From contig CAVWSM010000006.1 of NCBI GenBank assembly GCA_963757805.1, positions 620,001 to 684,000 of the forward strand: 64,000 bases of DNA, written 5' to 3'. The translations under genes were made by a program, and so were the position numbers. This DNA comes from CAVWSM01 sp963757805 (lineage in GTDB: Bacteria > Actinomycetota > Actinomycetes > Jiangellales > Jiangellaceae). This document shows, piece after piece, positions 46,661 through 58,759 of this stretch; within the stretch, counting starts at the first letter, position 1, and the number at the start of each line of letters is the position of its first letter. The notes beneath the pieces were generated by a model. The model was given only the letters and a program-made list of their open reading frames with translations. It did not search any database and was not told the DNA's origin.

Positions 46661-47854
46661 TCAGTTCGCTGCGTACACGCCGTCGCTGATGAGCCGCGCA
46701 CTCCCGATCACGCCGGCGCTGTCGCCGAGCTCGGATAGAACGATGGGCAGGTTGCCCGTCGCCAGCGGCAACGAGCGGCGGTAGACGACGGAGCGGATCT
46801 CGGCGAGCAGCGCATGCCCGAGACGAGACACCCGGCCACCAATCACGATGAGACCCGGATTGAAGAACGACACGAGACTCGCCAGCACATCACCAACTCG
46901 ACGACCGCCGTCGCGCACGAGTTGGACGGCGACCGCGTCTCCCTGCTGAGCGGCGACGGCCACCTCCGCTGCGGTGAGCGTGCCTCGCTCGTCGAGCAGG
47001 GTCTTGAGGATCGTCGAGCGGCCGCCACGTGCCGCCGCCATCGCGTCTCGCGCGAGGGCACCCCCACCGAAGAACGCCTCGAGGCAGCCCGTGTTGCCGC
47101 ACGCGCAGGTCGGACCGAACTCCTCGACCCGGATGTGGCCGATGTCGCCTGCGGACCCGTCGACGCCGCGGTATAGCTCGCCGTCGACGACGATCCCGCA
47201 GCCGATGCCCGTACCGATCTTGACGAACAGGAAGTCGCGCGCCCGCTTGGCGACGCCAGCGTGCTGCTCGCCGAGGGCCATCACGTTGACGTCGTTGTCG
47301 AGGAGCACCGGGCAGCCGAGCTCGCGGGACATTGCATCGCGTACGGGGTAGCGGTCCCAGCCGGGCATGATCGGCGGCGACACGGGGACGCCGCTGTGGA
47401 AGTCGACCGGCCCGGGTACGCCGATCCCCACGCCTGCCGGCCGCTCGATCTCGAGCTCTTCCAGCACCTTGCGGGTCATCTCCAGGCTGCGTGCCAGCAC
47501 ACGCTCCGGACCCACCCGGACGTCGCTGTCCTCGGAGAGCTGGTTGAGCACGGACAGCCGGCCATCGGTCACCGCGACATCGATCGATGTGGCGCCGATG
47601 TCGACACCCACGAACCGCAACCCGGGAGCGAGATCAACCAGGGTCGACCTGCGGCCCCCACGCGACGCGGCAGGACCCGCGTCCGCGGCCAACCCCAGGT
47701 CCACGAGGCGCCCCACCTCGGCCGCGATGGTCGTGCGGGAGACGCCGAGCCGGTCACCCAGCTCGACGCGCGGCTGCGGTCCCTCGTCGCGAAGCAGCCG
47801 GAGGATGCGTGCCTGGGTCGGCGTCTCGGCGCGGCCCGCCAGTGTTATCGCCAC
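46661..47854 (-). CDS. ROK-family transcriptional regulator 2
   Basis: A winged helix at the N-terminus (PRVELGDRLGVSRTTIAAEV, about residues 25-45) precedes a complete ROK domain: FVGVDIGATSIDVAVTDGRL, the effector region VGIGVPGPVDFHSGVPVSPP, LLDNDVNVMALGEQHAG, KIGTGIGCGIVVDGELYRG, and the zinc block GHIRVEEFGPTCACGNTGCL. GTG 47854 gives the expected N-terminus but has no ribosome site, so a leaderless message or a slightly different start is possible. It lies upstream of module 2 on the same strand and is the natural candidate to regulate it. Confidence 0.85.
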   Translation of the reverse strand: MAITLAGRAETPTQARILRLLRDEGPQPRVELGDRLGVSRTTIAAEVGRLVDLGLAADAGPAASRGGRRSTLVDLAPGLRFVGVDIGATSIDVAVTDGRLSVLNQLSEDSDVRVGPERVLARSLEMTRKVLEELEIERPAGVGIGVPGPVDFHSGVPVSPPIMPGWDRYPVRDAMSRELGCPVLLDNDVNVMALGEQHAGVAKRARDFLFVKIGTGIGCGIVVDGELYRGVDGSAGDIGHIRVEEFGPTCACGNTGCLEAFFGGGALARDAMAAARGGRSTILKTLLDERGTLTAAEVAVAAQQGDAVAVQLVRDGGRRVGDVLASLVSFFNPGLIVIGGRVSRLGHALLAEIRSVVYRRSLPLATGNLPIVLSELGDSAGVIGSARLISDGVYAAN

Positions 47855-48200
47855 AGCGTGATGGTGCCACGCCAAGACATGGTTAGTCGTGCGCGAGCTC
47901 GACAAGTTGGCGCGTGCAAGATCTACAGCCTCCCCGCGTACGACGCGCCGCAGGCGTGTCTCCCCGGAGGGTCCTGTCGATCTTGATGCAGGGTGCGTCC
48001 GACTTTGCCGCGGGACCGAGGCGCTGATCCTCCCTTGGCCAGCGCATCCTCTACGTCGGTCGGATAGGCACCGCGCGAGGTCATCTGGCGTGATGAAGTG
48101 GAAGCGCCTGCACAACGCTCTGACCAGCCCGTCGGCGATGAGTCTCGGCAGTGGTCCCAGTCTGTACGCACACCGATCAACCGCACTCGAGGAGAACGAC
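47855..48200. other. Intergenic stretch, no gene supported
   Basis: This 346-bp gap separates ROK2 and the DHFR-like gene, which are divergent. The minus strand stays open but shows no family resemblance and no start. GAGGAGA at 48188-48194 is the ribosome site of the next gene. Confidence 0.4.
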
Positions 48201-48782
48201 ATGACCGCTACCTACACCTTCGACGTCTTTTCCAGCCTCGACGGCTACGGCTCCGTCAGCGAAGGCGCCAACTGGGGCGGCTACTGGGGTAAGCAAGGGC
48301 CCGAGTTGCTCGACCACCGCCTTGCCTTGTATGGCGCGGAGCAGCGGATGGTCTTCGGGGCCAACACGTATCGGGCATTCGCGCGGATGCTGGCCTCGAG
48401 CACCGAGGAGTCCGAAGTGCGTGACCCATGGGTCACTCGGATGAGGAGCATGCCGGCAACGGTGGTGTCGACGACGCTGGAAGGCCCCCTCGACTGGCCG
48501 AACGCGACCGTCGTGAGCGGTGACGCCGTCGACGTCGTCGCCCGGCTCAAGGAGGAGTCCGAGGTGCCGTTGCGCTCGCACGGCAGCCTGTCGATGAACC
48601 GGGCGCTGATGGCCGCCGGCCTAGTCGACCGCGTGCAGGTGACGCTCTTCCCTGTCATCACCGGTCAGACCGGGCTGGAACCGATCTTCCAGGATGCGGC
48701 CGACTTCGACCTGGAGCTGCTCGAGTGCCGGACGCTCGACGGTCACACCCAAGAGCTTATCTACCGACCCACCCTCCATTGA
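48201..48782 (+). CDS. Dihydrofolate reductase/RibD C-terminal-like protein
   Basis: This 193-residue protein belongs to the RibD_C/DHFR-like family common in actinobacteria. It opens with TYTFDVFSSLDGYGS and has LALYGAEQRMVFGANTYRAF, a nucleotide-binding stretch (PLRSHGSLSMNRALMAAGLV) and the closing VTLFPVITGQTGLEPIFQ. ATG 48201 has GAGGAGA upstream. It is not a true FolA and is not beside riboflavin genes, so the NADPH-dependent substrate is unknown. Confidence 0.85.
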   Translation: MTATYTFDVFSSLDGYGSVSEGANWGGYWGKQGPELLDHRLALYGAEQRMVFGANTYRAFARMLASSTEESEVRDPWVTRMRSMPATVVSTTLEGPLDWPNATVVSGDAVDVVARLKEESEVPLRSHGSLSMNRALMAAGLVDRVQVTLFPVITGQTGLEPIFQDAADFDLELLECRTLDGHTQELIYRPTLH

Positions 48783-48967
48783 CCTGTCCGGATTCGAAGA
48801 GGATCCGTCATGCCTGCATCCATGCCCCTCGCCGAGTCCCTACACATGCGGTGCGGGCAACCTCCGCATATCAAGCAGAGTCGGATGCTTCCGACCCGCT
48901 CAATAGTCTCGGTGCCACTGGCGTGGATCCACTCGGCCGGACAAGTCAAAAGCACCCCGCCGTGGCC

Positions 48968-50836
48968 TCACGCCCCGATGGCGCGGTCGCGGAGCTCGCG
49001 GCGTCGCTGCTCGAGCGAAATCAGCTCACCGAAGACACCGACGTACGACTCGTCGTCGGGATCAGTGCGCTGCAGCTGCGCCTTGACCGACACGAGCCGA
49101 CGGGCGACCCAGGCTTCGTGCAGCCGCGCGATCACACCGTCGACGTAGCGCGGCAGCTGCTCGGGCGTGCTGGCAACGGACTCGACCGCGAGCTGGGTGA
49201 GCAGTCGCCGATAACTGTCATCAGGGCAGTGCGCGGCCACAGCCTGCACCCAGGCCGGCCCCTCGGGGGCTGCCTTGCATCCTCCGGCAGCCGCAACGGC
49301 CCGATGCAGCTCGCGGTGCACCGGTGACAGGAAGGCGTCGTCCGGCAACTCATCGAAGAAGGCACTGGCCAAGTCAGGCCGCTGCACTGCGGATTTGAGC
49401 GCCTCCCGTTCGAGCGCGAGCACGACAGGGTGCACGTCACCGTGGCCGTTAGCCGGAGTGGCGACGGGTGCGGGGGGCGTAGCAGAACTCCGACGACCCG
49501 CCGCGGCGCGCACGCGTCCGAGCACGACTGCCTCGTCGGCGGCGCCGACCCAGCCTGCAAGGCGCCGAGCATATTCGTCGCGCAACGACGCGTCGCGGAT
49601 GCGCGCCACCACGGGGATCGCACGGTCGAGTGCCTGCACCCGGCCCTCAGCCGAGTCGAGATCGAATTCGCGGAGCATGGTCTCCAGGGCAAACTTGACG
49701 AGATGCTGCCTGTCGGCGACGAGTGATCGTACGGCTTCGTCGCCTTGCTGCAGCCGCAGGTCGCACGGGTCCAACCCGTTGGGCTCAACCGCGACGAACG
49801 TCTGTGCGACCCACTTTTGGTCGCCCTCGAAGGCGCGCATCGCCGCCTTCTGCCCGGCCGCGTCGCCGTCGAACGTGAACACGACCTCACCGCGGAGCTG
49901 GTCGTGGTCGGCGAGCAACCGGCGCAACACGCGGGTGTGCTCGTCGCCGAAGGCGGTGCCACACGTCGCCACCGCGGTCGGCACGCCGGCTAGATGGCAG
50001 GCCATCACGTCGGTGTAGCCCTCGACGATAACCACCTGCCGCTGGGTGGCGATGGCTCGCTTGGCGAGGTCGAGACCGTAGAGCAGCTGGCTCTTCTTGT
50101 AGATCGGTGTCTCGGACGTGTTGAGGTACTTGGCCTCGACCTTGTCGTCGTCGAAGAGCCGGCGTGCGCCGAAGCCGACCGCGTCGCCCATGAGATCGCG
50201 GATAGGCCAGAGCAGCCGGCCGCGGAACCTGTCGTACGGCTTGCCGTCCGACCCGCGACGGCCGATGAGCCCGCTCGTCACCAGCTCATCGTCGGAGAAC
50301 CCGCGACCGCGCAGGTGGCGCAGCAGGGCCTCGCCATCGCGTGGCGCGTAGCCGACTCCGAAGTGTGCCGCTGCGTCGCGGTCGAAGCCACGCTCGTCGA
50401 GGAACTGCCGGCCCGTGATTGCCTCGGGTGAGCCCAGCGTCGTGGCGAAGAACTCCGCGGCCGCGCGATGTGCGTCGATGAGCCTCGTGCGCTGCTCGCG
50501 ATTGCGACTCGGAGCTGCCCCCGTGGACGTCTCCTCGTAGCGCAGCTGGATGCCGACCTTCTCGGCCAGTCGCTCCACGGTCTCGGCAAACGTGAGGTGC
50601 TCGAACTCCATGACGAAGTCGATGACGTCGCCGCCTTTGCCGCAGCCGAAGCAGTACCAGACGCCTTTGGCCGGAGCGACGTTGAACGACGGGCTCTTCT
50701 CCTCGTGGAACGGGCAGAGCCCGGTGAGTGAACTGCCACCACCGCCGCGCAGCGTGACGTAGTCGCGGACGATCTCGTCGATCCGGGCCCGATCGCGGAC
50801 CGCGGCGACGTCCTCGTCACGGATCCGGCCAGCCAC
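48968..50836 (-). CDS. dnaG: DNA primase
   Basis: DnaG makes RNA primers at the replication fork. The CHC2 zinc finger (GLCPFHEEKSPSFNVAPAKG, YCFGCGKGGDVIDFV) fills about residues 35-75. The Toprim core follows with VVIVEGYTDVMACHLAGV and VFTFDGDAAGQKAA. The C-terminal DnaB-binding helices occupy about residues 450-622. The length of 622 residues is normal, and the start is GTG 50836. In actinobacteria dnaG lies near dgt and ppdK, as here, although three other genes intervene. Confidence 0.95.
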   Translation of the reverse strand: MAGRIRDEDVAAVRDRARIDEIVRDYVTLRGGGGSSLTGLCPFHEEKSPSFNVAPAKGVWYCFGCGKGGDVIDFVMEFEHLTFAETVERLAEKVGIQLRYEETSTGAAPSRNREQRTRLIDAHRAAAEFFATTLGSPEAITGRQFLDERGFDRDAAAHFGVGYAPRDGEALLRHLRGRGFSDDELVTSGLIGRRGSDGKPYDRFRGRLLWPIRDLMGDAVGFGARRLFDDDKVEAKYLNTSETPIYKKSQLLYGLDLAKRAIATQRQVVIVEGYTDVMACHLAGVPTAVATCGTAFGDEHTRVLRRLLADHDQLRGEVVFTFDGDAAGQKAAMRAFEGDQKWVAQTFVAVEPNGLDPCDLRLQQGDEAVRSLVADRQHLVKFALETMLREFDLDSAEGRVQALDRAIPVVARIRDASLRDEYARRLAGWVGAADEAVVLGRVRAAAGRRSSATPPAPVATPANGHGDVHPVVLALEREALKSAVQRPDLASAFFDELPDDAFLSPVHRELHRAVAAAGGCKAAPEGPAWVQAVAAHCPDDSYRRLLTQLAVESVASTPEQLPRYVDGVIARLHEAWVARRLVSVKAQLQRTDPDDESYVGVFGELISLEQRRRELRDRAIGA

Positions 50837-50855
50837 GCGCCGAGTCTAGGCCGGA

Positions 50856-51299
50856 CTAGCGGGCGTACGTGCCGACAAGCCGACCCTCGGCTGTGGACAA
50901 CCGCTGCACCGCCGCCAATGCGTCGTCCATGGCAGCGCCCTCCTGCAGACCGGTCGGCTCCGACAGGGCGTACACGGTGAATTGGTAGTGATGGGTCCCG
51001 CTCGGCGGGCACGGCCCCGCCCAGGCAGCGCGCCCGCTGCTGCCCTTGGCCTGGACCCCGCCGGCCGGCACCTCGCCCTCGGCGGCACCGGTGGTGCTGG
51101 GTGGGATGTCGAGCACGACCCAGTGCACGTACGTGCCCCGCGGGGCGTCGGGGTCGTCCACCACGAGGGCCAACGCGGCCGCGTCAGCCGGCACCCCGGT
51201 CCACGCCAGCGGCGGGGAGGTCTCGTCGCCGTCGCAGGAGTAGACCGTCGGGATCGGGTCGCCCTCCGCAAACGCCGAGCTGGTCACACTGATGCTCAT
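50856..51299 (-). CDS. YbhB/YbcL PEBP-family protein
   Basis: This 147-residue phosphatidylethanolamine-binding-like protein has the core blocks VYSCDGDETSPPLAWTGVPA, LALVVDDPDAPRGTYVHWVV and GPCPPSGTHHYQFTVYAL. These form the anion pocket (Asp-Pro-Asp-Ala-Pro and the Gly-Pro-Cys-Pro-Pro-Ser-Gly loop). ATG 51299 is preferred over the GTG three bases earlier because of its distance from GGAGG. The bacterial function is not established. Confidence 0.9.
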   Translation of the reverse strand: MSISVTSSAFAEGDPIPTVYSCDGDETSPPLAWTGVPADAAALALVVDDPDAPRGTYVHWVVLDIPPSTTGAAEGEVPAGGVQAKGSSGRAAWAGPCPPSGTHHYQFTVYALSEPTGLQEGAAMDDALAAVQRLSTAEGRLVGTYAR

Positions 51300-51309
51300 C
51301 ACGCCTCCG

Positions 51310-52527
51310 TCACACGTCCTTCAGCGCTACCGTCGGATCGGCCAGCCGGGTCGGATCGACCTTGCGCCCGACGAGCGCCTTCAGCGGCTCGATGCCCTCG
51401 TCCCACATGTTGGCGTGCATGGCCGCTTGAACAGTGCCGGAGAGCAGCCAGTAGGCCTGGAACATCCGGCCCGGCACGTCGCCCCGCAGGACAACCTGGC
51501 TGTCCCGCGGGTCGGCCCACCCGACGTACTCCAGCCCCAGGTCGTACTGGTCGCTGAAGAAGTACGGCAGCCGGTCGTAGGTCATGTCCTGGCCGAGCAT
51601 CGCCTTCGCCGCCGCGGGTCCGCCGTTGAGTGCGTTGGCCCAGTGCTCGACCCGCAGCCGGCGTCCGAAGGCCGCGTACGGGACGCTCGCGACGTCGCCT
51701 GCCGCGAAGACGTCGGGGTCGGAGGTCCGCAGGGACGCGTCGACCTCCACCCCGTCACCCACCGCCAGCCCAGCCGCCTCGGCCAGCTCCACCGCGGGCT
51801 TGATCCCGACACCGGCGACGACCAGATCGGCCGGCAGGTCCACCCCCGTGGTCGTACGGACGCCCGAGACCCGGCCGTCACCCCGCACCTCCTCGACGCC
51901 CGCGCCCATCAGGAGCCGCACGCCGTGCTCGATGTGCAGATCGGCGATCACGCGCCCAACTTCGCCACCGAGCACGCGCTGCAGTGGCAGCTCCGCAACC
52001 TCGATGACTGTCACCTCACAGCCATGAAGGCGGGCCGCGGCCGCGACCTCGAGCCCGATCCAGCCGGCGCCGACCACGACGACGCGCACGCCCTCACCGA
52101 ACGCTGCCTTCAACGCATCGGAGTCGGGCAGCTGCCGCAGGTAGCGCACGCCCTCGAGATCAGCACCCGGCACCTGCAGCCGACGCACGGTCGACCCGGT
52201 CGCGAGCAGCAGCTTGTCGTAGCGCATCCGCACGCCACCCACCAGCGTCACCACGTGCGTGCTCGTGTCAAATGCCTCGACCACTGTCCCGAGGTGAAGA
52301 TCGATGCTCTGCTCGGCGTACCACTCGCGGGGATGCACATAGGCCTTGCCGCGTGGCTCCTTGCCGAGCAGGTAGCCCTTGGACAGGGGCGGGCGCTCGT
52401 ACGGGATCTCGTGCTCTGCCCCGATGAGCACGATCCGCCCGGCAAACCCCTCAGCCCGCAGGGTTTCCGCGGCCTTCGCTCCCGTGAGGCTCGCGCCCAC
52501 GATGACGAACGTCTCTTGCTCTGCCAT
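51310..52527 (-). CDS. FAD-dependent NAD(P)H:ferredoxin-type reductase
   Basis: This two-dinucleotide flavoprotein of 405 residues has the FAD site FVIVGASLTGAKAAETLRAE, the ferredoxin-reductase marker PYERPPLSKGYL, LLLATGSTVRRL, the NAD site VVVVGAGWIGLEVAAAARLH and VFAAGDVAS. It ends with the reductase C-terminal domain (YFFSDQYDLGLEYVGWADPR). Relatives feed electrons to ferredoxins of dioxygenases or P450s; no such partner is in the window. Its ATG overlaps the MmcQ stop by one base. Confidence 0.9.
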   Translation of the reverse strand: MAEQETFVIVGASLTGAKAAETLRAEGFAGRIVLIGAEHEIPYERPPLSKGYLLGKEPRGKAYVHPREWYAEQSIDLHLGTVVEAFDTSTHVVTLVGGVRMRYDKLLLATGSTVRRLQVPGADLEGVRYLRQLPDSDALKAAFGEGVRVVVVGAGWIGLEVAAAARLHGCEVTVIEVAELPLQRVLGGEVGRVIADLHIEHGVRLLMGAGVEEVRGDGRVSGVRTTTGVDLPADLVVAGVGIKPAVELAEAAGLAVGDGVEVDASLRTSDPDVFAAGDVASVPYAAFGRRLRVEHWANALNGGPAAAKAMLGQDMTYDRLPYFFSDQYDLGLEYVGWADPRDSQVVLRGDVPGRMFQAYWLLSGTVQAAMHANMWDEGIEPLKALVGRKVDPTRLADPTVALKDV

Positions 52528-52883
52528 CAGCCCTCCCCTGCTCGGGTCGCGTCGTATGCGGCCGCGACCGACTTGGGCACACACATGCGCCACGCGTCGA
52601 CGACAAGCTCGCGCATCTCGTCGGCGTCAAGCGCGTCCAGCCGCACCTGCACCCAGTTGTAGCGCTCATCGACCTTGTCCGGCGCGAAGAACTTGTGTGG
52701 CTCGGCGGCGATCAGGTCGGCACGCTCGTCCCGCGGGAACCCGAACCCCATCGTGGCCTCGTCGCGGGAGAACGCCAGGAAGACGATGCGGCCGACCCGG
52801 AACTTGATGCGGTCGCGCACGATCGCCTCGTAACTGCGAGGCAAGGATGCCGCCAGGCGGCGTACGTCCGCAGCCGTGACCAC
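52527..52883 (-). CDS. MmcQ/YjbR family protein
   Basis: This 118-residue protein shows the family's CyaY-like DNA-binding-type fold, with VRDRIKFRVGRIVFLAFSRD, MGFGFPRDERADLIAAEPHK and YNWVQVRLDALDADEMRELV, DAWRM. Start GTG 52883 has AGGGAG upstream. DNA binding is the family annotation; an actual target is unknown. It is coupled to the flavoprotein gene. Confidence 0.85.
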   Translation of the reverse strand: MVTAADVRRLAASLPRSYEAIVRDRIKFRVGRIVFLAFSRDEATMGFGFPRDERADLIAAEPHKFFAPDKVDERYNWVQVRLDALDADEMRELVVDAWRMCVPKSVAAAYDATRAGEG

Positions 52884-52892
52884 GTCTGCTCC

Positions 52893-54131
52893 CTAGCCGG
52901 TCGCGAGTCGAGTGTGCCAGGCAACCGCGCTTGCGTCGGTCAGGGACGCCACCTGGTCGACGAGCACCCGCATCCGCGAGGCATCGTCCGGCGCCGCCTC
53001 CCAGTCGATCCGGAACGGCGGCTCCAGATGCTCGGGCGCGCGCAGCCGCAGCTGGGCGACGAGCTCGTGCAGCAGGTCCTGCTGCTTGCGGTAGACGGGA
53101 AGGCGGTCCTCGGCCGTCATCACGTACACCGCGGCGATGCTCTTGAGCGTGGCCACCTCGACGACGGTCTGCCGCGGCACGACCAGGTCGGCGCCGTAGC
53201 GTGTCAACCGACCCTTGCCGAAGGCAGCGTGTGTGGCTCGCTCGGCGGCACCGCAGAACCGTCCGATCAGCTGGCTCGTCATGTCCTTGAGAGCCGCGAG
53301 CGAGCGGCGCGCGCCGTCGTACGAGTCGACCCAGTAGGGGAGATCGCGCAGGCGGTCGATGGTCTCCTCGACCTCGTCGTGCTCGGCGTCTGCGAGGTAC
53401 CAGGCGCGCAGCGTCGCGGCGACGCGCTCACGCACCTCCGCGTCTCGCAGCCCCTTGAGCTCCAGCCGACCGCCGACCACCGCGTCCTCGACGTCATGGA
53501 CCGAGTAGGCGACATCGTCGGCAAAGTCCATGACCTGGGCCTCGATGCAGCGGCGGCCGTGCGGGGAGCCCTCTCGCAGCCAGCGGAACGCGGCGGCGTC
53601 GTCGGCGTACACACCGAACTTGGCCCCGCCGTCGGGTGCCCCGCCGCGGAACCACGGATACTTCGTCGACGCGTCGAGGCTCGCCCGGGTCAGGTTGAGC
53701 CCAGCACTCGAGCCGTCCGATCTGGTGACCTTCGGCTCGAGCCGGGTCAGCACGCGCAGCGTCTGGGCGTTGCCCTCGAAGCCGCCCGCCGGTCGGGCGA
53801 TCTCGTCGAGCACCGACTCACCGTTGTGCCCGAACGGCGGATGGCCAAGGTCGTGCGCCAGGCACGCGGTGTCGACGATGTCGGGATCGCAGCCGAGCGA
53901 CTTGCCGAGCTCACGGCCGACCTGGGCGACCTCCAGCGAATGCGTGAGCCGGTTGCGGACAAAGTCGTCGGTGCCGGGCCCGACGACCTGCGTCTTCGCC
54001 GCCAGCCGCCGCAGCCCGGCACTGTGCAGCACACGCGCCCGGTCCCGCTCGAACGGCGTGCGCTCGGATCGCTTGGGCGGCTCGGTCGCCCAGCGTTCAC
54101 GGTCGGTGTCGGAGTACGGGACGGAGACCAT
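52893..54131 (-). CDS. dgt: Deoxyguanosine triphosphate triphosphohydrolase-like protein
   Basis: This HD-domain dNTPase of 412 residues has the metal ligands in RNRLTHSLEVAQVGRE (His) and ACLAHDLGHPPFGHNGE (His-Asp), a later Asp in VMDFADDVAYSVHDVEDA, and the N-terminal RTPFERDRARVLHSAGLRRL. These match the bacterial dGTPase type 2 group. ATG 54131 starts the family sequence VSVPYSDTDRERW. It probably controls dNTP pools, and it shares the strand and region with dnaG. Confidence 0.9.
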   Translation of the reverse strand: MVSVPYSDTDRERWATEPPKRSERTPFERDRARVLHSAGLRRLAAKTQVVGPGTDDFVRNRLTHSLEVAQVGRELGKSLGCDPDIVDTACLAHDLGHPPFGHNGESVLDEIARPAGGFEGNAQTLRVLTRLEPKVTRSDGSSAGLNLTRASLDASTKYPWFRGGAPDGGAKFGVYADDAAAFRWLREGSPHGRRCIEAQVMDFADDVAYSVHDVEDAVVGGRLELKGLRDAEVRERVAATLRAWYLADAEHDEVEETIDRLRDLPYWVDSYDGARRSLAALKDMTSQLIGRFCGAAERATHAAFGKGRLTRYGADLVVPRQTVVEVATLKSIAAVYVMTAEDRLPVYRKQQDLLHELVAQLRLRAPEHLEPPFRIDWEAAPDDASRMRVLVDQVASLTDASAVAWHTRLATG

Positions 54132-54179
54132 CGCGACTGCGAGCGTACCCACCGCCGCGTCATCATGGGCGAGCGCGGA

Positions 54180-54464
54180 TCACCGCCTGGCGAACCGTGC
54201 CACCAGCAGCCCGACCGCCGCATAGAACAACGCGGCGATGCCCCAGTTGACCAGGATGTTCTCCTTGGGGTCGGCCTGCGGGAAGAGGTCGTCGAACGGC
54301 CCGGCGAAGAACCGGCCGATGTCGAGGACGAGGTCGACGATGGTGTTGCCCTGGTTGGCGCCTGCGAGCACGAGGAGAATTCCGAGGACGATGATGCCGG
54401 CGATCGCACCGGTCACACCGAGGACGACGTTTCCGACCGAGTACCTGGTCGCTGTGCGCGCCAT
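54180..54464 (-). CDS. Small two-helix membrane protein
   Basis: This 94-residue protein has two transmembrane helices: VVLGVTGAIAGIIVLGILLV (about 13-32) and INWGIAALFYAAVGLLVARF-like near the C-terminus. Between them is an acidic external or cytosolic loop (IGRFFAGPFDDLFPQADPKE). GAGGTGA lies 8 bases before ATG 54464. It sits directly upstream of dgt in transcription order. No function is known to me. Confidence 0.65.
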   Translation of the reverse strand: MARTATRYSVGNVVLGVTGAIAGIIVLGILLVLAGANQGNTIVDLVLDIGRFFAGPFDDLFPQADPKENILVNWGIAALFYAAVGLLVARFARR

Positions 54465-54550
54465 GGTGAAGGTCACCTCGCAACACGGGCGTGGCTCCGT
54501 GCCACGCCGTTCGTCACTATTGATCCCCAATGCGGCGTGGCGCCAAACCC

Positions 54551-54606
54551 GTTTGCCAGAGGGCGCCCCTCGCCAAGAGGTTCGCCAGAGTGCGCCCCTG
54601 CGCCAA
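54551..54606. repeat. Imperfect tandem repeat upstream of the membrane protein gene
   Basis: GTTTGCCAGAGGGCGCCCCT (from 54551) recurs as GTTCGCCAGAGTGCGCCCCT (from 54580), each followed by CGCCAA. The period is about 29 bases. It lies between the ppdK stop and the start of the small membrane protein gene and could be a regulator site or a slippage product. Confidence 0.45.
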
Positions 54607-54618
54607 TCCAACGATGCC

Positions 54619-57388
<2,770 letters not shown>

Positions 57389-57469
57389 CTGTCAGCCCTC
57401 CGATCGTCGCTGCGCTTCTCGACCGTACCCCTGTTGTAAGCCGCACTCACGTGGGACGAGCGACGCGGA

Positions 57470-58615
57470 TCAGCCGCCGGAGATCCCGATCTCGGCGGCC
57501 ATAAGGTCCTCGGAAACACCGTCGGTGTCCTCTAGCCATTTGTCAGGGAGCGCGACCGTGCGCTCGGTGCCTTGCCGCCCGCGGGGCGTGCCAAGCTCCG
57601 CGACCGGGAACGGCTGGTCGGGATCGAGGGTCGCGAGCAGCGTGTCGAGCTGGGCCATCGACTCGACCAGGCCGAGCGCGGATCGGGTCTGCGACCCAAC
57701 CGTGAACCCCTTGAGGTACCAGGCCATGTGCTTGCGCATGTCGCGAAGGCCACGGTCCTCGCCCATGAGCCGCGCGAGCAGCTCGGCGTGCCGGCGCATG
57801 ACGGCGGACACCTCGCCAAGGGTCGGCAGCGCAGTGTTGCGCTCGCCGCCGAAGGCTGCCGCCAGATCGCGGAACAGCCACGGGCGACCGAGGCAGCCGC
57901 GCCCGACCACCACGCCGTCGACGCCCGTCTGCTCGACCATGCGCAGCGCGTCGGATGCCTCCCAGATGTCGCCGTTTCCGAGCACCGGGATCGTCGCAAC
58001 CGCCTGCTTGAGGGTGGCGATAGCGTCCCAGTCGGCGACCCCGGAGTAGTGCTGTGCCGCCGTGCGCCCGTGCAGGGCGATCGCGGCGACGCCCGAGTCT
58101 TCGGCGATCCGGCCGGCGTCGAGATAGGTGAGATGGTCGTCGTCGATGCCCTTGCGGGTCTTCATGGTGATGGGGATGCCGTACGGCTCCGCTGCGGCGA
58201 CGGCGGATCGGAGGATGGCGCGGAGCAGGCCTCGCTTCCAAGGGAGCGCCGCGCCGCCGCCGCGCCGGGTCACCTTGGGCACCGGGCAGCCAAAGTTGAG
58301 ATCGACGTGGGCGACGCCGTACTCGCCGGCGAGGATCTCGACCGCTTGCCCGACATAACCCGGGTCGACCCCGTACAACTGCACCGATCTCGTGGTCTCG
58401 ATGTCGGCAAACGCGAGCATCTTGAGTGACTTCTCGTCGCGCTCGACGATGCCGCGCGAGGTGATCATCTCGCAGACGTACAACCCGTCCCCCTGCTCCG
58501 CGCAGAGCTGGCGAAACGCGGCGTTCGTCACCCCCGCCATGGGAGCGAGGACGACCGGCGTGGGCAGCTCCAGGCTGCCGATGCGCAGCGATGCGGTGGT
58601 GCTGGAGGTCGGCAT
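57470..58615 (-). CDS. dusB: tRNA-dihydrouridine synthase (DusB type)
   Basis: This FMN-dependent enzyme reduces uridines in tRNA D loops. The TIM barrel starts with PVVLAPMAGVTNAAFRQLCA, carries the catalytic Cys in DLNFGCPVPKVTRRGGGAAL, and has MKTRKGIDDDHLTY, IALHGRTAAQHYSG, VLGNGDIWEASDALRM and VVVGRGCLGRPWLFRDLA. A C-terminal helical tRNA-binding domain follows (about residues 260-381). It lies upstream of ppdK on the same strand, the usual actinobacterial order. Confidence 0.95.
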   Translation of the reverse strand: MPTSSTTASLRIGSLELPTPVVLAPMAGVTNAAFRQLCAEQGDGLYVCEMITSRGIVERDEKSLKMLAFADIETTRSVQLYGVDPGYVGQAVEILAGEYGVAHVDLNFGCPVPKVTRRGGGAALPWKRGLLRAILRSAVAAAEPYGIPITMKTRKGIDDDHLTYLDAGRIAEDSGVAAIALHGRTAAQHYSGVADWDAIATLKQAVATIPVLGNGDIWEASDALRMVEQTGVDGVVVGRGCLGRPWLFRDLAAAFGGERNTALPTLGEVSAVMRRHAELLARLMGEDRGLRDMRKHMAWYLKGFTVGSQTRSALGLVESMAQLDTLLATLDPDQPFPVAELGTPRGRQGTERTVALPDKWLEDTDGVSEDLMAAEIGISGG

Positions 58616-58759
58616 AGCGTGTCCATTGTCCCCTAGACGGGCCCTCGCTCCGGCCTCAGTCCGTGAGGGCGCTACAGGCGCTTGGCGTCAGCACGCCGTC
58701 GAGCGAGCAGTTGGCTCGCGAGCGTGACGTCGGCAACGCCGATCGCCGCCGGGCCCCGA

